From the NCBI RefSeq assembly GCF_004005995.1, contig NZ_CP034767.1, positions 3,428,501 through 3,492,500 on the forward strand: 64,000 bases of DNA. The letters run 5' to 3'. Position 1 is the stretch's first letter. Each line of letters starts with the position of its first letter. This DNA comes from Devosia sp. 1566. GTDB taxonomy: Bacteria; Pseudomonadota; Alphaproteobacteria; Rhizobiales; Devosiaceae. Made by a program: the position numbers and the translations under genes. Below are positions 52,989 to 61,845 of this stretch, piece by piece. The notes under the pieces were generated by a model. That model was not told the origin of the DNA. It did no database searches and worked only from the letters and a program-made list of their open reading frames with translations.

Positions 52989-53300
52989 TCGGCTTTTTTT
53001 GCGTCGGCTGTGCGGGTGCCGGCGGGGATAGTGTAGCGGCTCCTCATGGCGAGGCGCCAGGCAACGCACGTGTCGTGCAGATTGCAATGACTGGTGATGA
53101 GGCTGCCTGCCGGTTATCCAGCCACTTATCGCCAACATGACGGGCAACTTCATGCCGGGGCGAAAGGCGCCGAGTGAGGGCCATCCATGTCGATCTGGTG
53201 TGGGGGGATAGTGGGCCGGTTCACGCAACGCGCGCTGCGGGCGCGCCGGCAACCTGAAATCGGCCCTCCTCCCGAGCTGCCAGCTTCGCTGCGGCCAATA
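52989..53300. other. Intergenic region before the initiator tRNA terminator
   Basis: About 310 bases upstream of the exported PIG-L gene and downstream of tRNA-fMet. No gene is recognisable; the minus-strand frame at 52971-53252 is short, proline/histidine/arginine-rich and overlaps the operator. Confidence 0.4.
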
Positions 53301-53326
53301 AAAAAGCGCCCTTGCGGGCGCTTTTT
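53301..53326 (-). terminator. Rho-independent terminator of tRNA-fMet
   Basis: AAAAAGCGCCC and GGGCGCTTTTT (11 bp) around a four-base loop, immediately downstream of the minus-strand tRNA, with flanking T/A runs on both sides. The symmetric stem could terminate either strand. Confidence 0.88.
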
Positions 53327-53331
53327 TATTT

Positions 53332-53408
<77 letters not shown>

Positions 53409-53588
53409 TCAACCGTTTGGCTAGCGCCGAACGTGACGGGTATATACGAGCTGGTTCGGGATAGCTCAACCCCTAAAACGATGACAAAAACGCTTTCTTG
53501 GGGAGAACGCGTCTGCTCGCGCGGCCAAGCTCGCTTTACCGCACACGCCAGCCCTGCTTAGTGTGCCGCCGCAAACCGGAACCGATTC

Positions 53589-54626
53589 ATGAACACCAGA
53601 CGCCTTGGCCGTACCGACATCCACGTAAGCGAACTGTGCCTTGGCACCATGACCTGGGGTAGCCAGAACACCGAAGCCGAAGGCCATCGGCAAATCGACA
53701 TGGCGCTGGAAGCCGGGCTCAATTTCATGGATACCGCCGAGCTTTATGCGGTGCCCGGCAGCCCGCAGACCTCCGGGCGTACTGAAGAAATCATCGGCAG
53801 CTGGTTTGCCAGTTCCGGCAAGCGCGACAAGTGGATTCTGGCTTCCAAGATTGCCGGTGGCGGCTCCAAACATATCCGCGACGGGCGACGACCAGATGGC
53901 GAATCGATCCGACTGGCGGTGGAGCAAAGCCTGAGCCGGCTGCGGACCGACTACATCGACCTTTACCAAATCCATTGGCCCTCGCGCGGCCACTACAATT
54001 TCGATAACTCGTGGACCTACGCGCCCCAAAAGCAGCAGACAGCGGACGTGCTGGGCAATATCGAGGACATGCTTGAAACCCTGGGCGCGCTGGTCCAGCA
54101 GGGCAAGATACGGCATATCGGCGTCTCCAACGAGACCACCTGGGGGATAACACAATGGCTGCGCATCGCCGAGGCCAAGGGGCTGCCCCGCCTTGTATCC
54201 GTGCAAAACGAATATAGTCTCCTACGTCGCCACTTCGATCTCGATCTTGCTGAGCTGAGCCACCACGAGGATGTCGGGCTCCTTGCCTATTCCCCGCTCG
54301 CCGCCGGTATTTTGACGGGCAAGTATGCGGATGGCACCGTTCCCCCAGGCAGCCGAGCTGACTATCAAGGCGGCATGTGGCGACTGAACGAGCATTCTGA
54401 GGCGGCCACCCAGGCCTATATTGCCCTGGCGCGCGAGCATGGATTGGATCCGGTGCAAATGGCACTCGCGTTCTGCCTCACCCGTCCCTTCTTGACCTCG
54501 GTCATTGTTGGGGCGACCAGCACCGAACAGCTGGCCACTGCGCTGGGCGCTGCCGATTGCGTGCTGTCGCCCGACGTTCTGGCCGGCATCGAGGCCATTC
54601 ACCGCCGCTATCCGCGCCCGATCTGA
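53589..54626 (+). CDS. Aldo/keto reductase (Tas-like)
   Basis: 345 aa. The N-terminus MNTRRLGRTDIHVSELCLGTMTWGSQN and the catalytic tetrad are visible: Asp and Tyr in NFMDTAELYAVPG near residues 51-56, Lys in WILASKIAGG near 87 and His in YQIHWPSRG near 130. NADPH-site sequence TSVIVGATSTEQL is near 302. Length and the long insert between the tyrosine and lysine resemble the E. coli Tas subfamily. Cytoplasmic carbonyl reduction is expected; the substrate is unknown. It stands alone on the plus strand. Confidence 0.92.
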   Translation: MNTRRLGRTDIHVSELCLGTMTWGSQNTEAEGHRQIDMALEAGLNFMDTAELYAVPGSPQTSGRTEEIIGSWFASSGKRDKWILASKIAGGGSKHIRDGRRPDGESIRLAVEQSLSRLRTDYIDLYQIHWPSRGHYNFDNSWTYAPQKQQTADVLGNIEDMLETLGALVQQGKIRHIGVSNETTWGITQWLRIAEAKGLPRLVSVQNEYSLLRRHFDLDLAELSHHEDVGLLAYSPLAAGILTGKYADGTVPPGSRADYQGGMWRLNEHSEAATQAYIALAREHGLDPVQMALAFCLTRPFLTSVIVGATSTEQLATALGAADCVLSPDVLAGIEAIHRRYPRPI

Positions 54627-54695
54627 TCGGGCGCATTCCCAATTGCCGCATTGGCGCAGTAAGCTCGTTCACCACAACCATTCCAACGGGCTGCA

Positions 54696-55385
54696 ATGAC
54701 CCTGCTTACAACTGTCTTTCCGCTGCTCTGCTACTTCGCCTACAACATCATCGTGCCGATGGTGGAGCGGCGCCGCCCTTCATTGTCGGTGATCATGAAC
54801 ATGCAGCGGCGGCGCTGGGTGGCGAATGCGGCACGGCGCGAAAGCCCGTTTGACGCCATCCTTTCGGGCAACATCATGCAGTCCGTCAGCTTTCTTGCCT
54901 CCACCGCCGTACTGCTGGTCTTGGCAGTGTTCGCGGTTTTTGGCCAATTGCCGGCGTTGATGGACGCTCTGGAGTCCCTGTCACTGGATCGCACCTATTC
55001 CATCGTCGAAGTGCAGATGCATCTCGTTGTCATGCTTGCCATGTTCGTGCTGGCCTTTTTTGCCTTCACGCTCTCGCTGCGCCAGTTCAATCATTTTTGC
55101 ATCATGCTGGGTGCACTCGATCACGAAACCCAAGCCACGCCCGAGGAAATCGACGCGATTGCTCATATGAACGCCCTGGGAGCGCGCAACTTCAACAGTG
55201 GCATCCGCGCCTACTACTTCTCTGTCGCCACAGTTGCCTGGTTCGTGTCCGAATGGTTGGCCGTGGCGGTCTGCCTTTGCACCGTCCTAGTACTGGCTTA
55301 TCGGGAATTCTTCTCGACAGCGCACCGCACCGCGGCATCGGCTGCCCTCATTGCCGCCAGACGCCAGAAGGGACAACAGCAATAG
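54696..55385 (+). CDS. DUF599 family membrane protein
   Basis: 229 aa with four hydrophobic segments (about residues 4-20, 65-90, 105-130 and 175-205). The conserved RRRWVANAARRESPFDAIL, ILSGNIMQSVSFLASTAVL and LRQFNHFCIMLGA segments match DUF599, a family of unknown function in proteobacteria. It lies 69 bases after the aldo/keto reductase gene on the same strand and may be in its operon. Confidence 0.85.
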   Translation: MTLLTTVFPLLCYFAYNIIVPMVERRRPSLSVIMNMQRRRWVANAARRESPFDAILSGNIMQSVSFLASTAVLLVLAVFAVFGQLPALMDALESLSLDRTYSIVEVQMHLVVMLAMFVLAFFAFTLSLRQFNHFCIMLGALDHETQATPEEIDAIAHMNALGARNFNSGIRAYYFSVATVAWFVSEWLAVAVCLCTVLVLAYREFFSTAHRTAASAALIAARRQKGQQQ

Positions 55386-55440
55386 CTCCGTCCGGCAGAC
55401 GCTGCGCCTGCTGCGGATTAACCGACACCATTTTGTGACA

Positions 55441-55470
55441 TTGACAATCAGCAATAACGAACGCTACTGC
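55441..55470 (+). promoter_or_regulatory. Possible promoter of the bfd-bfr operon
   Basis: TTGACA at 55441-55446 is a perfect -35 element in the 119-base gap before bfd, but the bases 17-18 downstream (CTACTGC) are a poor -10. Iron control by Irr or RirA would be expected; I do not see an unambiguous box. Confidence 0.3.
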
Positions 55471-55504
55471 ACTCCCATCCACCCACGAGAAGTTCTGGCA
55501 CGCT

Positions 55505-55816
55505 ATGCTCGTCTGCCAATGCAACATGATTACCTCTAAGCAGATCGAGGACATCGTCCTTGAACTGCTCGAACAAGATCCGTGGCAGTTGGTCGTGCCC
55601 GCAAAGGTCTACCGCGAACTGGAACGCCGTGCTAAATGCGGCGGCTGTGTACCTAATGTGGTGGACATCATCGTCCGCGTGACGGAGAGCTTCCACCTGC
55701 AGCAGGCACGAACCCCGGGCGAACTTGTCGATGTACAGGCCCGGTTGGAAAAGCTTAAGCAGAAACGGAACGGAGTACCGCGTGAAGGGCGAACCACAGG
55801 TCATAGAGCGGCTTAA
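55505..55816 (+). CDS. bfd: Bacterioferritin-associated ferredoxin-like (2Fe-2S) protein
   Basis: 103 aa. [10 protein letters not shown] with Cys4 and Cys6 and RAKCGGCVP with Cys45 and Cys48 give the four ligands of the BFD-type [2Fe-2S] cluster. In other bacteria Bfd donates electrons to bacterioferritin so that stored iron can be mobilised. The spacing between the cysteine pairs is longer than in E. coli Bfd (Cys38/Cys41), and a basic tail of about 25 residues follows. It is directly upstream of bfr and overlaps it by 35 bases in another frame, a strong sign of coupled expression. Confidence 0.85.
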   Translation: MLVCQCNMITSKQIEDIVLELLEQDPWQLVVPAKVYRELERRAKCGGCVPNVVDIIVRVTESFHLQQARTPGELVDVQARLEKLKQKRNGVPREGRTTGHRAA

Positions 55817-56267
55817 CGAGGCCCTCTTTCTTGAACTCGGTGCAGTCAACCAATACTGGGTGCACTACAGGCTGCTCGACGACTGGGGCTATCGCAAGCT
55901 CGCCGCCAAGGAGCGCGCCGAGTCGATCGAAGAAATGCACCACGCCGATCGCTTGATCGAACGCATCATTTTCCTTGAAGGCCATCCGAATCTGCAGCGC
56001 GTTGCGCCACTGCGTATTGGCCAGACCATCAAGGAAGTGCTCGAGGCCGATCTGGCCGGCGAATACGAGGCGCGTGAAGCCTATCGCACCAGCCGCGAGC
56101 TCTGCTCACAGCTGCACGATCATGTTTCCAAGCAGCTCTTCGATGAACTACTCGCCGATGAGGAAGGTCACATCGACTTTCTTGAAACCCAGCTGGACTT
56201 GTTGGCCAAGATTGGCGAGGAGCGCTACGGTCAGCTCAACGCCGCTCCAGCGGACGAGGCCGAATAA
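55782..56267 (+). CDS. bfr: Bacterioferritin
   Basis: 161 aa from the GTG at 55782, preceded by GGAG; this start reproduces the conserved family N-terminus (V/M)[14 protein letters not shown], while the longer frame does not. All ferroxidase ligands are in place (Glu18, Glu51, His54, Glu94, Glu127, His130), plus Tyr25 and the haem-ligating Met52. It forms the 24-mer haem-containing iron store. The start lies inside bfd, so translation is probably coupled to it. Confidence 0.97.
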   Translation: MKGEPQVIERLNEALFLELGAVNQYWVHYRLLDDWGYRKLAAKERAESIEEMHHADRLIERIIFLEGHPNLQRVAPLRIGQTIKEVLEADLAGEYEAREAYRTSRELCSQLHDHVSKQLFDELLADEEGHIDFLETQLDLLAKIGEERYGQLNAAPADEAE

Positions 56268-56294
56268 CGCCACATACGGCTCAAGGGGCGCAAG

Positions 56295-56723
56295 ATGATC
56301 TGGCATGTTGGACGACTGATCGACCATGTTCATCTTCGTGCCCGCGACTTCGAGGCCACCCGGCGCTTTTACGAAGCCGCACTCTTAACCCTTGGCCGCC
56401 CCATTGAGCATGGCGGCCAAGGCTGGTTCCAGGTGGACGAGTTGTTCGTCGACGCTGCTGACGCCGACTCCTCGCCAACGCACATCCATCTAGCCTTCCA
56501 GGCTCGCGATCGCGAAACGGTGGACAAGTTCTACCAGGCAGCTCTTGCCGCTGGTGGCAAGGATAATGGCGCGCCGGGCGAGCGTTCCTACCACCCGGGC
56601 TATTACGCCTGCTTTGTGCTCGACCCCGACAACAACAACATCGAAGCGGTGTTCCACGGCCCCGCAGCACGCTCGGCTGAATCGGTGGAGCTTCGGCCGA
56701 TCACTGAAACCGAGCAAAGCTGA
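56295..56723 (+). CDS. VOC (glyoxalase/bleomycin resistance) family protein
   Basis: 142 aa. VGRLIDHVHLRARDFEATRRFYEAAL begins the first beta-alpha-beta-beta-beta module, and THIHLAFQARDRETVDKFYQAALAAGGKDNGAPGERSYHPGYYACFVLDPDNNNIEAVFH forms the second, with the metal-ligand positions His12-type and Glu near residue 122. Members include glyoxalases, dioxygenases and fosfomycin-type resistance proteins. The substrate cannot be assigned. It follows bfr by 27 bases. Confidence 0.88.
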   Translation: MIWHVGRLIDHVHLRARDFEATRRFYEAALLTLGRPIEHGGQGWFQVDELFVDAADADSSPTHIHLAFQARDRETVDKFYQAALAAGGKDNGAPGERSYHPGYYACFVLDPDNNNIEAVFHGPAARSAESVELRPITETEQS

Positions 56724-56738
56724 AGGCGCAGCTGATCG

Positions 56739-57755
56739 TCACTGCGCGATGGGCTGAAACATCGAATTGAGCTGCTCTGCGATCTGGTCCATCGGGGCAA
56801 TCGCCTCTGGCAGCTGCTCGGGAGCTTCGGGCGCCACTGCCGCGTAAGGCACCCCGCTCGGGAACGCACCGAACATCTGGAAGAACGACACCATGTCGTC
56901 GAGCACCGGCATGCGCCAACGCCAGAGCGAACCCATAGCAATTACCGGCTCCATGTGACCAAAGCCTTCATAATATTTGGTGGTGACCCAAACGCCATTG
57001 GCCTTCAGCACCTCAGCGAAGTGCTGGGTGTTCTGCATACGCACAATAGGGTCGGTGGTGCCGGTGGCCAGATACATGGGTGGCGCATCCGGGCCAACAA
57101 GATTGATCGGCTGCGTGCCTTCCGGGTTCGGTGCCGAGCCAAAGGCTTCGCGTACCTCACCATATTCAAACGGGTAGAAATCATAAGGCCCCGAGAGCGC
57201 CGCAACGCCCCGGATCGACAGCGTCACTCCATATTCGCGCAAGAATGACGGCTCCAGCGCCAGCATGACGGCGTTGTAGGCGCCGGCCGAATGCCCGGCC
57301 AGGAACAAGCGATTAGGATCGCCGCCATAGTCGGCGATGTTGTCCTGCACCCACCGGAGTGCATTGGCACTGTCCTCAAGAAACCCAGGGAATCGCACTT
57401 CGGGTACGTGGCGGTAATCAGCGATCACCGTGACAAATCCGCGAGCGGCGAGCGCGCGGCCCGCGAACTGGTAGTCGCTCCGCTCGCCGCGGTTCCAGCC
57501 GCCCCCATAGATAAAGAAGACGACCGGTGCAGTTGCGCCACGCTGCTCGGGGGCGTAGATGTCCAGCTTGTGCCGGGGTCCGTCGGCATAGGCTAGCCCA
57601 TCGGCCACCTTGGCGGTACCGCTGTCCATTGACGCCGGAAGGTTGAACGGATCCATCACTGACACCGCCAGGGCCGGGCTGGCTTGGAGTGAGGAAGCCA
57701 GCAGAACGGCCATAATGGCTCCGCGCAGCGATCTGATCGAGACAAGTTTCATCAT
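56739..57755 (-). CDS. Alpha/beta hydrolase (BD-FAE/carboxylesterase-like), exported
   Basis: 338 aa from the ATG at 57755 (a second ATG follows directly; no clear Shine-Dalgarno). A signal-like hydrophobic stretch is present (AIMAVLLASSLQASPALA, cleavage near residue 30). HKLDIYAPEQ and VVFFIYGGGWNRGER (oxyanion HGGG-like loop) precede the nucleophile elbow GHSAGAYN near residue 155; the acid and histidine are in ATGTTDPIV and EGFGHMEPV. This is the pattern of BD-FAE/lipase-type periplasmic esterases. It ends 15 bases from the VOC gene, convergent. Confidence 0.87.
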   Translation of the reverse strand: MMKLVSIRSLRGAIMAVLLASSLQASPALAVSVMDPFNLPASMDSGTAKVADGLAYADGPRHKLDIYAPEQRGATAPVVFFIYGGGWNRGERSDYQFAGRALAARGFVTVIADYRHVPEVRFPGFLEDSANALRWVQDNIADYGGDPNRLFLAGHSAGAYNAVMLALEPSFLREYGVTLSIRGVAALSGPYDFYPFEYGEVREAFGSAPNPEGTQPINLVGPDAPPMYLATGTTDPIVRMQNTQHFAEVLKANGVWVTTKYYEGFGHMEPVIAMGSLWRWRMPVLDDMVSFFQMFGAFPSGVPYAAVAPEAPEQLPEAIAPMDQIAEQLNSMFQPIAQ

Positions 57756-57788
57756 GGGGCAAAGCAATCGAAGTGCGGGATAACGACG

Positions 57789-57809
57789 ATGCCCGGCCAA
57801 GCCGGGCAT
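57789..57809. other. Perfect hairpin between MltB-like and hydrolase genes
   Basis: ATGCCCGGC and GCCGGGCAT (9 bp) around CAA. It lies 28 bases after the transglycosylase stop, and no T-run follows on the minus strand. A weak terminator or mRNA-stabilising element. Confidence 0.5.
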
Positions 57810-57836
57810 ATTGTGACGGCGGATGAACTCTTGAGA

Positions 57837-59042
57837 CTAGCGCTTCAGGGAGTCCAGCAGGCGCCCGGAGATATAGCCGTCAGCTGGCAATCCGGCCTTG
57901 GCCTGGTAGGCTAGGACAGCAGCCCGGGTCTTGGGGCCGAGCACACCGTCTGGAGAGCCAATATCAAATCCGGCGCGGGCCAACAGGCTTTGGAGCTCTG
58001 CGCGTTGGCTCTTGTTCAGTGCATAGTCCCGGGGCCAGGGGGCAACAAAGGGACCGCCGCCGATGATCCGGTCGGCCAGATGTCCAACGGCCAGAGCGTA
58101 ACTGTCTGAGTTGTTGTAGCGTTTGATCACTTCGAAATTTGGCAGCAAAAGAAAGGCGGGCCCCGAGGCACCTGTTGGCAAGTAGAGCCGGGCTGTATCG
58201 CTGGAGCGAGGGAATGGCTTGCCGGAAGCTCGGCTGATACCCATGGCCTGCCACTGGCTGACTGACGCGCGCTCCATCTGCCACGCGGCAGCGAAATTGA
58301 ACCCTTGTGGGAGGCGAACTTCATAGCCCCAGGTCTCGCCCGGGCGCCAGTTGAATGACTTGAGATAGTTGGCGGTAGAGCCCAAGGCATCAGGCACTGA
58401 ATTCCAGATGTCCTTGCGACCATCACCGTTGAAATCAACAGCGTAGCGCATGAAGCTGGAGGGCATGAACTGGGTGTGCCCCATGGCGCCCGCCCAGGAT
58501 CCCACCATGTTACGGGGGCTTACATGGCCATCCGAAACGATGCGCAGGGCGTTGAGCAGTTCATCGCGGAAGAAATCCGCTCGATAGCCACCTTCCGTCA
58601 GCGTCGCCAAGGCATGGATGGTGTTGTTCCCACCCATGAAGCCACCGAAATTGGTCTCCATGCCCCAAATCGCCAGCACGACCTCGGGCTGCACACCATA
58701 GCGCTGCGCCGCCGCAGAAAGCGTTTGGTTCCACTCGGCGCGCATTGCTCGGCCCTTTGCCGCTTGCGCGTCCGTCACTCGCTTGGTGACATAGTCTGAC
58801 GCCAATGAGGCAAACTCCGGCTGCTTGCGCGTGAGCTCCATGACTTGAGGGATCGGACTATACCCAGCAAACGAAGCTTCGAAGGCCTTCCGGCTCACTC
58901 CCCTTGCTTCCGCTTGTGGCCAGAGCCCACGAACGAAATCGGCGCTACTGGCAAGCGCAGGCGCGCTTCCGAAGTTCAACAAAGCGGCAAAACAAAGCGC
59001 TACAATCGAGTAGCGCGACCTTGTGAGTGACGGGTGCAACAT
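57837..59042 (-). CDS. Lytic murein transglycosylase (MltB family, GH103) with PG-binding domain
   Basis: 401 aa from the ATG at 59042, which has an ideal GGAGG eight bases upstream. Signal peptide to about residue 31 (LCFAALLNFGSAPALASS). The SLT_2 domain carries the catalytic glutamate in AIWGMETNFGGF near residue 130, with GSWAGAMGHTQFMPSSF and DFNGDGRKDIWNSVPDALGS following. A C-terminal PG_binding_1 domain (residues 335-400, SPDGVLGPKTRAAVLAYQ) anchors it to murein. It cuts glycan strands to give anhydromuropeptides, the material that the NagZ/ABC cluster could recycle. Confidence 0.94.
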   Translation of the reverse strand: MLHPSLTRSRYSIVALCFAALLNFGSAPALASSADFVRGLWPQAEARGVSRKAFEASFAGYSPIPQVMELTRKQPEFASLASDYVTKRVTDAQAAKGRAMRAEWNQTLSAAAQRYGVQPEVVLAIWGMETNFGGFMGGNNTIHALATLTEGGYRADFFRDELLNALRIVSDGHVSPRNMVGSWAGAMGHTQFMPSSFMRYAVDFNGDGRKDIWNSVPDALGSTANYLKSFNWRPGETWGYEVRLPQGFNFAAAWQMERASVSQWQAMGISRASGKPFPRSSDTARLYLPTGASGPAFLLLPNFEVIKRYNNSDSYALAVGHLADRIIGGGPFVAPWPRDYALNKSQRAELQSLLARAGFDIGSPDGVLGPKTRAAVLAYQAKAGLPADGYISGRLLDSLKR

Positions 59043-59202
59043 CAAGTGAGCCTCCGGAGAGTGCGAAAAGGCTTAAGCGAGGCGGCTAAAGCCGGTCTGC
59101 GCGATGGCGGTTGTCTCGCCACCGCTACCACAATCTTAACTATCCGGATTAAGATCGCCTTAAGGCTCAGGTTCAAGCAGATCACGTCGACGTCATTGCC
59201 GC

Positions 59203-61419
59203 TCACGCGAGGGCGCGTTGGTTATCATCGCCACCAAAGGGCACGCTTGCGTCAGCTGCGCCCTTGGCCCGTACATAGGTGATGTGCGGATAGGGAATCT
59301 CGATTCCGCGCTCTTCGAACACCGTCTTGACGATCTCGCTATAGGTCCGACCCGTGCCCCAGTGCTTGCCGGGCAGGGTCTTGATGCGCACCCGCACCAC
59401 CACGGCGGAATCGCCGAACGCAATGATCCCCTGCATGTCGAGCTCGTCAATAATCTCGTTCTTGTGCTCGGTTTCCAGCAAACGCTCAAAGGCGTCCCGC
59501 AGCGCCTGCTTGACGACGCTGATATCGGACTCGTAGGCGACACTGATTTCAGCCACATGGAAGGAGAAACCCTTCACCATGTTGGAAACCAGATCCACCG
59601 ACGAGAACGGGATCAGGTGGAGGGTTCCGGTTTGATCGCGAATGCTGACCGACCGGATGGTGAGTTTTTCCACCACCCCGGACTTCCCACCGGCCTCCAC
59701 CACATCCCCCTCGTTCATGACGTTTTCGAACTGGATGAAAATGCCGGTGATGATGTCTTGCACAAGCTTCTGGGATCCAAAACCGATAGCCAGACCCAGC
59801 ACACCAGCCCCTGCCAGCAGCGGCGCGATATTGACGCCGATCTGTGCCAAGGCCAGCATCACGCCAAACACCACCAGTGCGATCGTGAAAGCATTCTTGA
59901 ACAGGCTCAGCAGAGTTTTCTCGCGCGCTGTCGGCATCTTGCCGGCTCTGGCGCTGAGCCGAAACTCGATCCACGACGCCACGACAATATAAAGCACCAC
60001 GCAGGCCAGAACGATAAACGCTGCGGCGATGAGGGAGCCCACGATCTCCTGGCCCCGTTCCGAACCCAACCAGCCGAGTGCATCGAACATCCCCCAGGCC
60101 TGCACGACGGCGAGGACAACACCCGCAACGACCACAAGACGGATGATCTGCATGACCCGCGGCACAAAGGCCTGCAGCCGCGTTTCGAGGAGAGGCAAGT
60201 TCTGGCGCACATCCTCAGGCAAACTCAAACCGAAGCGGATCACCCGAGAGATGGCGCCCGAAATAGCCATTCCGGCCAAGACCGCGATGGCAGTCTGGAA
60301 GGTTGCGCCCAACATGAACGGGAGGGCCCCGTCCGGATTGGCAAACCAGGCGACCAGCAGTGTGAGGAGGTAGGCGATGGCCACAACGTGCCAATAGCGG
60401 CCCACAAGAAGCAGCGCCTGACCGACCCCGTCATTGCCGCGCTCCGCGGCAACCTCGGTGAGCCGGGCTCGTGCCCCTTCCTTGCACTGCAGCACCACGA
60501 TGATGGCCAATGCCACCGATGCGGTCATGGCGATAACTTGGACGGCGGCGGCCGCGTCACGCGAAACACTACTTGAAAGCACGGGAGCGACGAAAAAAAA
60601 CGTATAACCGAGCAGCGATATCAGCCGGCCGGTGCAGAACGACCAATAAGCCGCGTCGCTGTTCGAGAGAGGAATCCAGCGTAATGCCGCCGAACGCGGG
60701 GAAAAAACCGTATGGACCAGCAGCTTGCTGAGTTCCACCAATAGGAACGCGTTGAGCAACAGCGACTCGTTGACTCTCACCTGCCCGCCACTGTCTCTGG
60801 CCAAAGTCAGCGCGGTAGCAAAACCAATCCCCCAGGACATCAACACCGAGGCCCCGTCGATCAGCGCTGCCGCAACGACGGCGCCTGTCCGTAAGCGCCA
60901 TCCGCGCGCCGCCACCCGGCCGGCTAAACGCTGTTGCAGCCAAATGACGACGATGCGCAGGGCCATCAGGCTGCCGAAGAGGCCCGCAGCAACGAGCGCG
61001 AGGTTCAAGGCTGCGGTACGCACCTGGGCGAAGTCGGTACTGAGGGCCGCGTTGATGCTACCGCGAAAGTCCTGCACGACGTGAACGAACGCATCAGCGG
61101 CGCGCCCGGCGGTTTTGGACAGAGCCCTTGTATGTTCCGCCAGTTGACGGGCGACGCTCAGCGTCGGGGCCGGCTCCTCTACTGGTGCGCTGGCATCCTG
61201 GCCTGCGGCCCCTTCCAGGCGCTCAATGAGCGCCTGCCGGGCGGCATCGTTTTCGAGGATTTCGATCAACTGCTTGACGCTTTGATCGTCCTGGACCTCG
61301 CTATCGCTAGCCGTAGCCGGCTGGTCTGCGGATGGAAGAAGAGGCACCTGAGCGAGCGCACTGCCCGTTAGCGCCGGTGCGAGCATGCACAAGATCAAAA
61401 GAATACGCGCAAGGATCAT
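59203..61419 (-). CDS. MscS-family mechanosensitive channel with large N-terminal region
   Basis: 738 aa from the ATG at 61419. A signal peptide (MILARILLILCMLAPALTGSALA) and a soluble periplasmic segment (about 25-120) precede roughly ten membrane helices. The MscS pore helix is GVLGLAIGFGSQKLVQDIITGIFI near residue 545, followed by the beta domain (VMNEGDVVEAGGKSGVVEKLTIRSVSIRD) and the cytoplasmic cage region. The size and layout resemble E. coli YbiO. It releases solutes on hypo-osmotic shock. The shorter start is chosen because the signal peptide begins there; no good Shine-Dalgarno is seen for either start. Confidence 0.92.
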   Translation of the reverse strand: MILARILLILCMLAPALTGSALAQVPLLPSADQPATASDSEVQDDQSVKQLIEILENDAARQALIERLEGAAGQDASAPVEEPAPTLSVARQLAEHTRALSKTAGRAADAFVHVVQDFRGSINAALSTDFAQVRTAALNLALVAAGLFGSLMALRIVVIWLQQRLAGRVAARGWRLRTGAVVAAALIDGASVLMSWGIGFATALTLARDSGGQVRVNESLLLNAFLLVELSKLLVHTVFSPRSAALRWIPLSNSDAAYWSFCTGRLISLLGYTFFFVAPVLSSSVSRDAAAAVQVIAMTASVALAIIVVLQCKEGARARLTEVAAERGNDGVGQALLLVGRYWHVVAIAYLLTLLVAWFANPDGALPFMLGATFQTAIAVLAGMAISGAISRVIRFGLSLPEDVRQNLPLLETRLQAFVPRVMQIIRLVVVAGVVLAVVQAWGMFDALGWLGSERGQEIVGSLIAAAFIVLACVVLYIVVASWIEFRLSARAGKMPTAREKTLLSLFKNAFTIALVVFGVMLALAQIGVNIAPLLAGAGVLGLAIGFGSQKLVQDIITGIFIQFENVMNEGDVVEAGGKSGVVEKLTIRSVSIRDQTGTLHLIPFSSVDLVSNMVKGFSFHVAEISVAYESDISVVKQALRDAFERLLETEHKNEIIDELDMQGIIAFGDSAVVVRVRIKTLPGKHWGTGRTYSEIVKTVFEERGIEIPYPHITYVRAKGAADASVPFGGDDNQRALA

Positions 61420-61534
61420 GAAGGACGGGGCCGGAAGTTTGGGAGCGGGAAAATGGTGGTAGCATACTGGGCCCACACCACGGCAAGGATATGGCCTACC
61501 CCCCTCTTCCCCTGCTTCATTGCTTTGAACGCGA

Positions 61535-61569
61535 AAAAGCCCCGCCTCATTTCTGAGTGCGGGGCTTTT
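61535..61569 (-). terminator. Terminator of the rRNA operon
   Basis: AAAAGCCCCGC and GCGGGGCTTTT (11 bp) flank a 13-base loop 38 bases beyond the 5S gene, with a T-run on the minus strand. It is well placed to end the 16S-23S-5S transcript. Confidence 0.88.
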
Positions 61570-61606
61570 GTGTTTCGACGACGTATTGAGACATCCGTTT
61601 TTGGCA

Positions 61607-61725
61607 GACCTGGCAGCGACCTACTCTCCCAAGCCTTAAGACTTAGTACCATTGGCGCGGAAGCATTTGACGGTCGAGTTCGGGATGGGATCGGGTCCTG
61701 GGCGCTTCGCAAGAACCACCAGGTC
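61607..61725 (-). rRNA. rrf: 5S ribosomal RNA
   Basis: About 119 bases. The 5' and 3' ends pair (GACCUGG/CCAGGUC), and the conserved CCCGAUCCCAUCCCGAACUC and GGGAGAGUAGGUC segments are present. It follows the 23S gene after a spacer of about 120 bases with no tRNA in it. Confidence 0.96.
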
Positions 61726-61845
61726 AGCGAAAAACGGATGGTGAAGATCTGGTTAATGTTTGTTCCAACGCTTTCCCATGCAAGAAGCGTTGGTGGTGTA
61801 TTTCTGAGCGATCGTTAGATCAATGCGGACATTGATTAATGAGAA

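Noticed and set aside
59218..60576. Plus-strand frame of 452 codons
   Set aside because: Antisense shadow of the MscS-type channel gene.
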